This document shows, piece after piece, positions 22,001 to 31,679 of a stretch of 64,000 nt of DNA. The position numbers and the translations under genes are program-made. Under the pieces are notes generated by a model. It searched no databases. It was not told the origin of the DNA and saw only the letters and a list, made by a program, of their open reading frames with translations. The first letter of the stretch is position 1. Every line of letters starts with the position of its first letter. Source of the stretch: Alectoria sarmentosa (lineage: Eukaryota > Ascomycota > Lecanoromycetes > Lecanorales > Parmeliaceae); the NCBI GenBank assembly GCA_009733775.1, contig WOGZ01000002.1:186001-250000 (forward strand), in the 5' to 3' direction.

Positions 22001-25000
22001 TTGATCAGAATTGTATCACGATTTTGATCGTTGTTGCCCTCGCGAAGTTGTGCGAGCAGACAGAGTGAAGCGTAGAACATGGTAAGCCGAGAGATCCGCA
22101 TACTCCACAGCTGGTGAATGCTGGTTGCAATCTCGTTGCTTAGTTGAATCGCCTTTTGGTAGTGACCATAAAGGTAAAGCGGAATCATTCGCAGGCTGTT
22201 GTAGATGTCTCGAGGTCTTTCAACATCGGAGGAACGTGCGTCAATCAACTCCATATAGTCTGCCGTACTGTGTTCCTCATCGGACATTACCATTTCCGGG
22301 GATTCTTTATAAGTCTTGCCCTGGAGTGAACGGGCAACTTGACGTGTTGCAGTCAAGAAGACACCACCTCTCATGTCTATATGCTCTATGTCAGCCCTTT
22401 CTCACCAGTACATATACCATCAAACGTAGAATGACCTACCCGACGACCAATCACCAAAGTCTTCCGCTCCTACCGAGCAGAAAATTTCGATGTCGGCCAT
22501 ATTGTCACCAATGTAAAGGCGCCGAAGGGCTATACTTCCCACAGAGAGAAGATAGACATGCTTGTCCCCAGACACAAGTGAGTGATTAATTGCTTCCTCC
22601 AAGGCGTCAAAATGTTCTCGCATAGGCGTACACATATGGGCAATGAAGAGCACTGAGAGTGCCAATCCTCGGCCAAGGGTATACGGATCTCCATGTTGAG
22701 TCAAAAGCTGTTTCGATAAGTCGTGCATCTGGAGACCAAAGGATAAATCGTCGCTTCGAATAATGCACACAAGGGCAAAATAGGAGAAACCAAGGCCGAC
22801 TTGGGAGAATGTGCTCGTATGGGTCATATGAGTCTCGACCATCTTGAGTACTAGCTGATAGAACTTTGAGGGTAATTAGCAATGGAGGTATAAATTAATG
22901 AAAATAGGGAACCCAACTCACAAGTATGCTATTGCTCCAAAAGGCTGCGCTCGTTGCCTCGATGAGCACTGCACCTAAAGCCACCATATTGCGATCGGCG
23001 TCCAGCGTCTTGCTAATAACATCCACAAAGTTGGCCTCCTGTACCGTTTTGCGCAGGTCGTGACACTCAGTATCACAGGATGCCCAGGTTGGATTGTCGG
23101 CGAGATCAAGACCTAGCTCAAGCAAAGACGTTTTCAGCGCGCTGAAGCTCCCTGCCATGTTTCCTGCTTGGGCAAATAATTTGGACTGCAAGATCCAAGC
23201 AGGAGCCTTATCGCTGGCTGTACGCGCCCCTGCAAATATAGAGTCGAGCAGGTTTTGAGCCTCGACAGCTTGATCCTGATGCCAATAGAGCTCAGCGGCT
23301 TTCGTATACAGACCGAGGGTCTCCTCGTAGTACGCGTCAGCTGCTCCCTCTTTCCAAGGTTTTCGCTGAACCAAAGCAAGACATGATTCGTAATACTGCA
23401 AAGCTGTTGGTCGAGCGCCAGACTTGATTGCCTTTTCAGCAGCTTCGGCCAACAGGGCCCGGAAGCGGTGACGATATTCCACGCGACGATTGATGACGCT
23501 GGCGGATTGACAGATGTGCCGAGCGCGATCGTACAAGGAACCACTATCCAAGTCCAAGTATTTCATCATTGTTTGGACTATGATGAAATGCATCTTCTCA
23601 ACATCATGACATTCTCTCAGAGACGCCGACGCTCGGACATATCGATCGTGCGAGAAGCTAAACTCGTCCTCGTTGCTTCCAGGCATAAGTATATATGCCT
23701 GGAGCGTTGCCTGGAGGCCTTCAACTACGTTCTTAGTTGGTTGTGGGGTGAAAAGCTCCACGACTTTTGGATCGTTGGCCTTGCCGTTTACCCCATCGGT
23801 ATCGACATAATCAAATTCGCCGCTCAAGAGTCTTTGTATCAGCTTGAAAGAAAATGTGGTTCCCAAAAGAGAGGCCCAAGCGAGAATGGAACGCGCAGCT
23901 TGCGGTAGGTCTTGCAGCCGTTTTGTGATGAAGTCCGTATTAAGTTGTTCACCATAAGAACCGGACTCGAACTCGGCAAAGACCCTATCAAGGTCATACT
24001 CCCACATGGACTCCTTCCACGAGTACCAAATACAGCTTTTTCGATGGCAGACTTCCAGCATTTGCCTCAGATAGAAGGGGTTTCCACAGGACTTTTCCAA
24101 GCATACCGCTGCCAAAGGTAGGCAATACTCCGGCGGTCGGGAGATTGTTGTGGATACATAGTTGACTACGTCTTGTTCGCTGAGGGGGGATAACTTGATC
24201 GTTGTTAGGTTGGCGGCTTTGTTTCTCAACACTGTTTCGACAGGCCTTGAGAGTGTTTCCTCGTCTCGGCACGTCGTTATGATGACTATGCCTAACTTCT
24301 TAAGTATGACCTGCGAGATCAAATCCAAGCTTTCTTCATCCGCAAATTGGATATCATCAAGACACAGGCAAATTAGCTTGTTGGTAGAGAGAATGCGCAG
24401 AACTTCCACAAAGATGGTCATGAATTTTAGTGATCGGGGATTTGCCCCTCCGCGAAGGAAGTCGGAACTTTTATGATTCCCAGTGCTTACGCTGCCACTG
24501 AGGGCGCTGCGTACGCTACTGTTATCGCCCATTTCGGCTCTTATGGACTTGTTGAGCCCCTGCTGCGAGGAGGAGGTCGCTATCTTATGAGTGTACTGCA
24601 CGTCTGTCGATATAAGACTCTCTGGTAGATCCAGCATGCTGCAGGTCGAAGGCCACAAGCTACGAATGTGCTTGCGCACCATGTTGTGGTATTCGCTATT
24701 GACATCGCTCTCAGAGAAGATCTGTCGGAACAATGATCCCATCGCTCGGAGGAGCGGTTCAAACGGTGCTTTTCTTGCTGGGTCAAATTTCGACGAAGCA
24801 AAATAGCCCAACCGCCGAATGCCAGCTTGCGTACTTTGGATCAAACTTGACTTCCCTGCACCCACCGCGCCCGTGATGGATATAAGCTCACATCGACGTC
24901 TTCGTAAAGATTTATGGCTGCTCTGTCGTCTTGGGGTCTGACTTGGTCCAAGGGGTTGCATACCAGAGCTGTCTGGCCTGAGGCCACTCTTCTGTGTCTC

Positions 25001-26680
25001 TAGCGTGATCGTGGTCTGAATGGATTCCCTACTGTCATTGGCTTCAAGGGGAGGCTTTTCAACTGGTGCCGCACTAGAGGCAACGGTGATGTCGTGTGGG
25101 CTATGCACAAGCACTTGGGTTGAGGAATATGGACCTAACGCTGGGCTGTTTTCGGAATTTCCGCCGGCTATCGAGCTTGTATCACTGGACCTAGTACCTG
25201 TTTCAAAACCATCGAAACGTTCACTCATGATCGAAGTACCCGAGGTTGAGCCAAAAGCATAGACACCAAGTCTGGCTCTGTCTTCGGACGATACCTGCCA
25301 TTTCGCAACCTTTTCGATCACTTCGACAATCCTGTCACGCTCTTCATTCCTTCCAGTGATGTGTGTCGGAAGCACAAAAAACGATGATACGTCTTTGGAC
25401 CCAACGTGGAATTGCGCGAGGCCGTCATTGTCGCCTTCTCCGAGCAGCCTTTGTACCTCGATAAGATCATACTTCAACCCACTCGTTGAATGATATCGAT
25501 CATCGATCTGCTTCTGGGTCATCTTCTCAATGATTTGAGCGATGACGTCCGGGACATCAATGCGCTCTGACGAGACTAGAGGAATCCTGCGACCAAGCAC
25601 TGCCTGTATGATGTCGATTGGGGTCTCGGCTTGAAATGGAGGCCTTCCAGTAAGCATAATCCAGAACAATACCCCAAGTCCATATATATCAGTCCTTGAA
25701 TTGGGTTCCGCAGGCATGCGTCCAGTCTGCTCTGGAGCGACATATTGGAGTTTGTGCATGACCCCAATTTCGCGTGATAAGGTCATCCACCCACTACTTG
25801 TCAATCCATTCTCGAATGACCTTGGTCCGGAGCCGAAATTAATGAGTTTGACGACACCGTTGTCACGATTGAAGTGGAACGCGTCAGCCCTAAGCTCGCC
25901 ATGGACGACTCTCAACCCATGATGTAGGAGCTCAAGACACTCGCAAGCACCAATTGCAAAATCAAGGAAAGTTGACAGAGACACCAGGTGCCGAGAACTG
26001 GGAAGATGGCTTCTTCCGAAGACATCGCTTCCATCAGAGAAGCTCGGCGCAAGGAATGCAGGACCGAGATCCAAAAGATCTTTCAGATAATTCCTTCCCG
26101 GCGATTCGAATATTGACACGACAAGTGTTGCTTCATCTCCTTGATGGCTTGGCAACCTTACGAGGTCCAATGGCTTGACCGTGTGTGCAAAGTCTGGGTC
26201 TGAAGTCTGTATGAAACTTTTGCAGAGGTGATATTCGCGTTCGATGCGTAAAGTATGGGTCGAGATCCGAGCAACAACCGGAGTATAGGTTCTCTCCCCA
26301 TCTAGTCTCGAAGATCCTAGATCATTGGTCCCTGCTGTACCTTGAGTGCCTTGGCTTCCAGTGCGATTATGTCTGAGTGGAGGTCGTGGGCCTAGACGAG
26401 GGGAGCTTGCAGTTGAGTTGGTTCTTGCAATACCCTGGAAGGAAGGGGTACCGGAGTTCCCATGATTCAGATGTTTGAGACCAAAGACATGCCAATTGTC
26501 GTAAGTCTGGCATCACGGAAGTCAGTAAAGAAGTCTTCAGCAGGCCTTACCCTCCCTTACCGAGTGAAATGGTTGGATTGATTGATCCCACGTGTAGCCG
26601 CTTAGCTGGGCAAGCCGCTCATACAGGCGTGGAGGAGGTTGCAGCGCCTGTCCAAATTCTATACTATCCGCATCCCTCAT
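19080..26680 (-). CDS. hybrid histidine kinase, group X type (pseudokinase-ATPase-GAF-HK-receiver)
   Basis: Exons 26561-26680, 22922-26506, 22440-22863, 20755-22376 and 19080-20579 give 2416 residues with every phase consistent. Order: a Ser/Thr-kinase-like domain (about 150-395), an AAA-type ATPase (Walker A GAVGAGKS 586-593, Walker B LCLDD about 754-758), a long helical region, a GAF domain (about 1705-1850), a phosphoacceptor box SHELRTPLN (His1910), N box (about 2023-2027), G1 ADTGIG, F FTPFSQ, G2 GSGLGL, and a receiver with Asp2229 in LMDVQMP. This order is that of S. pombe Mak2/Mak3 and Candida Chk1 relatives, which sense peroxide and other stress and feed a phosphorelay. The kinase domain has HGEL for HRDL and NFG for DFG, so it is probably catalytically dead. 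The acceptor-box codons are split from the next ones by a 175-bp intron. Confidence 0.93.
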
Positions 26681-27191
26681 GCTGTCATTACGTATGGAGA
26701 CATTGCAAAACGCTCATGTCGAAGAGTAACCGCGACGGACTTTAGAAGATAGAATTGGGCTGCCGAAGATAAGCCGGGAAGTGCCTTGGCGGCATGTTTA
26801 CCCGAGGGCACCACTCCTAAGTAGAGTGTGAAGAGACTCAGTCATTCTTGTGAATGGATGTCATACGACCCATATGTCAGGGCTCTATAAAAACTGATCT
26901 GAAGGTAAGAGAGACCATTATAGATTGGTGAGAGAAAGTCCAAGTTCAAACAAAACCCTGATTGTCAGCTAATAGATAATAATCTCCCCATGTTGACTAC
27001 CCGGGAAGTCTTATGTCTGGGTCTTCACTCGAATACATCAAAGCAAAGAGAATGCACAGAGAGAACGCGAAGTGCTGCATGGTTCGTAGTGGTAATGATG
27101 TTACATGGAAAGGGGTATTGCTGCTTCAACCCCCAAGGAACCACTAAACAGTGACACTACAAGCCCTCCGTGTACACATTTAGGACCAATT
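26681..27191. other. intergenic region upstream of the hybrid kinase
   Basis: Promoter side of the histidine kinase (minus strand) and 3' side of the WW gene. No gene or clear TATA box seen. Confidence 0.5.
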
Positions 27192-28082
27192 CTAGAACAT
27201 CCCTCCGCCCATTCCGCCCATCATCATGTCTCCAAGAAGCATACCCCCCATAAGTCCACCGGCCAGCGGCAGGCCATACCCACCACCATAACCGCCACCA
27301 TACGGCCTGGAGTATGGGTACTGCGGCCTTACGAACGTGGCATTGGCATTGGCGTACGGGCCTTGTGAGTACGGGTTGTAGCCATATCCACCCCCTGGCG
27401 GTCCCATACCTTGCGGGGGCTCAATGAAGATGTCCTTCCCATCCTTGCCCTTGCCCACAAACTGCGGCTCCCCAGTTTGGGCCGCGCGTGACATGGCCTG
27501 CCGCAATTCCTGATGGCGCTGGTATGCTCGTCGTTCTTCTTCCGCGCGCTGAGCCCGCTCTTGCTCTCGCTGCTGGTGGGTTGTGTGCGTCATTTTGTCC
27601 TTCATTCTGCGACCAAACTTGGTGACGCCGGTGGGTGGGTTGGGATCACGCGGTGGCAGTTCTGCGGCACCAGTCTGCTTGGAATGGTGATGATGGTCGC
27701 CGTCTTCGTCGCTGCTTTCCGCTGCGATGTCGGCCTGGCTGGGAACTCGGAGAGATCCCTTGATCTTCTGCCTCTCTTTCGGGTCGAGGTTGCTCATGTA
27801 CTGCTCGTCGTCATATGGATGGCACCAGATTGACCTTGGCGGCTCGACGTTGGTGTCGACGAAGAATTGGTGGTGGTTCTGAGAGTCGTACTGTCGGATC
27901 CAGCCATAGGGCAGTGGTCGGCCTTCATCTTCCATGCTGCGGCGGGTCTGTGGTGGAATGCCATTGCGTGCTTTGTGGGGTACTGGGTTGTTTGTGTTGG
28001 CTTGGGCGGGTGTGGTTGAGGAGCTTGAGGATGCTGCGACCTCGTCGTAAGAGGGCGGTGCGTCTGTAGGTGTGGAATCCAT
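27192..28082 (-). CDS. WW-domain protein, Wwm1-like
   Basis: Single exon, 296 residues. The WW domain at about residues 56-88 reads LPYGWIRQYDSQNHHQFFVD and ends SIWCHP, with both signature tryptophans and the terminal Pro. An N-terminal PPSYDE gives a PPxY motif that WW domains bind, so self-association or Rsp5-type partners are possible. A charged coiled-coil-like segment (about 165-200; QREQERAQRAEEERRAYQRHQE) is followed by a Gly/Tyr-rich tail and a Gly/Met-rich end. Yeast Wwm1, of similar layout, binds the metacaspase Mca1. A comparable role here is inference. Confidence 0.88.
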   Translation of the reverse strand: MDSTPTDAPPSYDEVAASSSSSTTPAQANTNNPVPHKARNGIPPQTRRSMEDEGRPLPYGWIRQYDSQNHHQFFVDTNVEPPRSIWCHPYDDEQYMSNLDPKERQKIKGSLRVPSQADIAAESSDEDGDHHHHSKQTGAAELPPRDPNPPTGVTKFGRRMKDKMTHTTHQQREQERAQRAEEERRAYQRHQELRQAMSRAAQTGEPQFVGKGKDGKDIFIEPPQGMGPPGGGYGYNPYSQGPYANANATFVRPQYPYSRPYGGGYGGGYGLPLAGGLMGGMLLGDMMMGGMGGGMF

Positions 28083-28434
28083 ATCGCACTGTTTGAGTAG
28101 TATCGTATGATTTGAGATAGGGATTCGTTTTGGACTTGGAAAAAGACTGTTTGCACGTTCAATACTATTGCACTTTCAGTGCTTCACAAAGTGGCAGGAG
28201 GATCAAGTTCTCCATTATGGGTATGTCCCCTCGCACGCCTCAGTCCATGACGTTGGTACTTCCCGAGTATGTGACGCTAGTTCAACTAAACGCCGACTCC
28301 CCGACATTCTCCCCCGATCAAAGACCAACAATTCCCAGACCAACAACTTCACTCCTTCCCACCGTAGTACCACGTCCAACTATCAAGACTGATTACAACC
28401 GGGTATGCCCCCGTCAGTACCAATGCCCGGAGCT
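28083..28434. other. intergenic region
   Basis: Upstream of the WW gene and downstream of the next minus-strand gene. No feature recognised. Confidence 0.5.
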
Positions 28435-30189
28435 CTAATCTGCCTGGCCAAAGTCATCCCTATTCCAGTCGAATCTTTTGGACAGCCGCCTGCCAACCCG
28501 CCACAGCATCACGGATCCCATATCTGTGCTGGGATGGGGCTTGTGGAAGGTGATGCTTCTGTTGTTGGACTTAAACGTCCGGGCTGACCCTGCACGTCGT
28601 ACCTCCACAAATCCCATCTCAGACAAGAGGGACACAAAATCAGCCCAGTCGACTGTCCCTCGATCTTGGCGCTCGCTCGGAAACATTAGGCGGATGACGT
28701 TCAGCGATTGTTTCGTGATGACATAGCGACGGCGAGTCGGAGACCTTTCTCGCTGTGCTGTGGTCTGTAGGCCTGCGATAGTGGACGGTGGCCGACGGTA
28801 AGTGGCCGAGGATTGATCCCTGCCCTGGATGCTCATATCGCTGAATGCTTCCGTCGTCAATTCCTCCTCCTGTGCTTGAGGTTCATCTTGGCTGCTTGAG
28901 CCTTCAAGTGCTTCAGTCGTAGGCTTGTCGTCTAGAGTTTCCGTGCAAATGGTGGGCTCCCAAACCAAAGGTTCGTGATCGGTCCAACGCTTGCTTTTGG
29001 CAGCAGAGATGATATGCTGCTTTTCGGCAGCCCACCGTGACATCTGCTCTGTCGTTTCGTATTGACTGAGCATCGCTCTCATTCGCTCCATGTCCGCCTC
29101 AAGATGCCCAGCTTGTTTCCAGATCACAGTGAGATCTTCCCTAAGCTTTCTCCACAGGTTCGCCAGGACTATTCGGACGGAAGTGGCTTTCGAGAGCCAC
29201 GCTTCATCCCGTTTTCCTGTTGGCATTTTAAATTTGCCTAGCGGTCGAATGGCCACCGCCCACCATCTTGGCTTCCTGAATAGCTTTGGTTCGTCAGGAA
29301 CCCTGCTGCAAAACCTCCACAGAGGCCGGTCCGAGATCTCCATAAACGAGCGTTCCATTTTGGGGTAGAAGCGCCCGTATGGCTCGAGCGCAGAATTGAT
29401 CTGATGCAGCACTGTTAATTCAGAGACGAATCTATACATGACTGAGTTGATTCTCCCTGCTTCTGCGCGCGAGCACTTGTCCAGATAATCATCGAGGTGT
29501 CTTAGAACGAGAGGGATGTCGTCGTATGCTTGCTCCGAAGGGACTAATGTCACAAGGTAGAGGCACCACATCAGACGGTCTTTTTCGAAGAGAACATCGA
29601 GTCTGCCCCTCTCTTTCATGTCGGCTGTATATCTTTTGGGATTTCCTGGGTCTTGAGCGAAACTCCAATATTTTTGAAATGTCGGCGCTGTCCCAATGTA
29701 CTCTCTCAGATCTACTCGAGAACCGTCCTTGAGATTGGTGAATAATGTCGAATCCAGACAAGACAAGGCTAGCTGATACTCTGCCGGTAATGCATTAGCG
29801 GTCCATACTTCGACGCTCAACTTGTCGTGCTCTTTCTTGACATTTTGCAGTTCCTCCAGAAGCCATCGCCATGATCTTGTCTTGGAGAACCGTTGATAGC
29901 TGACATTCAAAGCGATGTTACAGTACTTCGTGGAGTCGTCGAATCCTTGAAACCCTGGCCTGGTGTCGTACCAATTCTTCTCCACTAAGGTGGCTTGGTC
30001 AAGAAAAAAAGAGGGCTCGGTCTGCAATAGCCAAAGCTCGTCTTCGATTTCTTGGAGTTGACTAGTTGCAGCAGCGATGAGCGCGTCAACGTCAAGAGGT
30101 GGTGGCCTAGAAGGTGGTCGTAGGAATTGTGCAATGCCAGGTTGGTCCAGGAGCCTTTGAAAAGACCGTAACAAACGAATGTTTGCCAT
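28435..30189 (-). CDS. fungus-specific 'ipa'-type protein, short paralogue with HicA-like C-terminal module
   Basis: Single exon, 584 residues from the ATG at 30189. It is clearly paralogous to the gene at 31680-34295: both have DELWLLQTEP/DQLWLLQTEP, KDRLMWCLY, DIPLVL(R/Q)(H/R)LDD, PLWRF/PIWRF and WLSKA(T/E)xVR. It corresponds to residues after about 300 of that protein. From memory, relatives are annotated 'ipa protein' in many moulds, without known function. The last 90 residues (LMFPSERQDRGTVDWADF, LLSEMGFVEVRRAGSARTF, SITFHKPHP) have the helix-strand-strand-strand-helix pattern of HicA-type double-stranded-RNA-binding folds, but Ala replaces the catalytic His position. A Glu/Gln-rich linker precedes it. 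RNA binding is inference. Confidence 0.8.
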   Translation of the reverse strand: MANIRLLRSFQRLLDQPGIAQFLRPPSRPPPLDVDALIAAATSQLQEIEDELWLLQTEPSFFLDQATLVEKNWYDTRPGFQGFDDSTKYCNIALNVSYQRFSKTRSWRWLLEELQNVKKEHDKLSVEVWTANALPAEYQLALSCLDSTLFTNLKDGSRVDLREYIGTAPTFQKYWSFAQDPGNPKRYTADMKERGRLDVLFEKDRLMWCLYLVTLVPSEQAYDDIPLVLRHLDDYLDKCSRAEAGRINSVMYRFVSELTVLHQINSALEPYGRFYPKMERSFMEISDRPLWRFCSRVPDEPKLFRKPRWWAVAIRPLGKFKMPTGKRDEAWLSKATSVRIVLANLWRKLREDLTVIWKQAGHLEADMERMRAMLSQYETTEQMSRWAAEKQHIISAAKSKRWTDHEPLVWEPTICTETLDDKPTTEALEGSSSQDEPQAQEEELTTEAFSDMSIQGRDQSSATYRRPPSTIAGLQTTAQRERSPTRRRYVITKQSLNVIRLMFPSERQDRGTVDWADFVSLLSEMGFVEVRRAGSARTFKSNNRSITFHKPHPSTDMGSVMLWRVGRRLSKRFDWNRDDFGQAD

Positions 30190-31679
30190 CGTTACTGTTT
30201 GAGTTGTGCAAAGTAACACTTGGGCGGCGTGTCGAATGGCGGGTGCCGGGACTACAGAAAGTGTTGATGTTGAGCATTTTGTAAAGCGCTTACCGCTTCC
30301 GCTTTGGTCGCCTATTAGCTCAATTCACAAGAGGAGACATCGAACAAGATTACACTCAGGAGAGACAATTTCTTAGTGCCCATGAAACAGTTACTGTACA
30401 ACAGAGGGCTTGAGACACGGCCGGTCGTCCTGTTAGGTAAGGCTTCCGCCAACTGAAGACAGCTTAGGCTCAAGTCCAGAAATGATGGCCAAGTATCAGG
30501 TATCCACCCCCCCCCCCGGTATGAGCGACGAGATTATTAGAGTGGCTAATTGATGGATTCTTACACTGGTGTTCTTGCCCGTGTGAAGGTCATCCCCAAA
30601 AGCGAAGCTAGCTTCATATGTGTATCAGCAACGACGCAAGATAGGACTTCAAGTCCGAACAATTGAGTGGCCCCAGGCTGATTCACCGAAAACCCAATGA
30701 GAGAAGTCAGCCGAGAAGAAATGTAAGATAGGAAGCATGTGCTTTCAGAACTACCACCTCCAAAGAGGTCGAGAGACTATATAAGCCTAGAAGAGGTCAG
30801 CTAGCTGACATAAGAACATGGTGGTCGGTCGATTAGTCGAAAAGGAGAGCTACCAATCAACGCTGACGGAAGCAAGGTATATAGGTGGTATACGGGGAGC
30901 TGTCCTAGACTGCCAGAGAGGTCCATACTTTATATATATATTGGGCCAGCAAACCCTCTCCGCCTATGGTCCCGTGCCTTTGGACACCAAACACAGTCTT
31001 CAGTCAGCCGCTATATCATTTGGTTCGACAATCCTTGCCAATTTGTGCGCAATCTTCCCTCCATCTTTGGCAGGATGGCACTTCGGTCCCGTGTGAGGAA
31101 GAGGTAACGTTTCCATGCTGAGCCCTGTAGCCGTTTTACATTGATACTAAACAGGAAAGATATTCATGTCCTTGACGCTTACAAAAACAGAGCACATTCG
31201 ACGTCTGTGTAGTAGTGGTCATAGTGATATTGAAGAGTAAGATGCAATTCTATGCCGGCTACAATAATCACTTCCGTCTTCGCATTCTCATGCAGCGCAG
31301 CGCGGGGGAAGTGATATTTCCAGCGTAGCAAACACTTCTGCTCATTCACTCAAGCGGTTCCAGTGTGAATGCATGTGCTCAAGCAGATGGCCTGAGCGTT
31401 GATTGTTTCACAGTTTACGGAGTAAGGTACAACGATAGCAGCGTATCAAAAGGTCTATAATAACGCACGCCATAGCAAACGCTCCGGTCGTGGCTCGTTT
31501 CTGTAATTGCTAGAGCACCCATTTGCGCTAGAGTGCGGGTTTGAAAGCTCCGCTTTGATCGAATCTGAGGGTTTTGGGAGGGCCCCTGGCCCAGTTGTGT
31601 TCATTTGTAGCCCGACTGAGTGCCAGCGAGTCAATCTACCCAAAGCTACATCCATCGAATGTCAAGGGATGTCCCCCAT
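30190..31679. other. intergenic region between the two paralogues
   Basis: No credible gene. A C run lies near 30509-30520, and a TATA-like TATATAAG at about 30778-30785 precedes only a 92-codon frame (30818-31096) that lacks protein character. The block around 30770-30800 resembles one at about 35388-35425, suggesting shared duplicated upstream DNA. Confidence 0.5.

Noticed and set aside
30818..31096. 92-codon plus-strand ATG frame near a TATA-like element
   Set aside because: No family, weak composition, and only about 33 bases from the TATA-like sequence to the ATG; most likely by chance.
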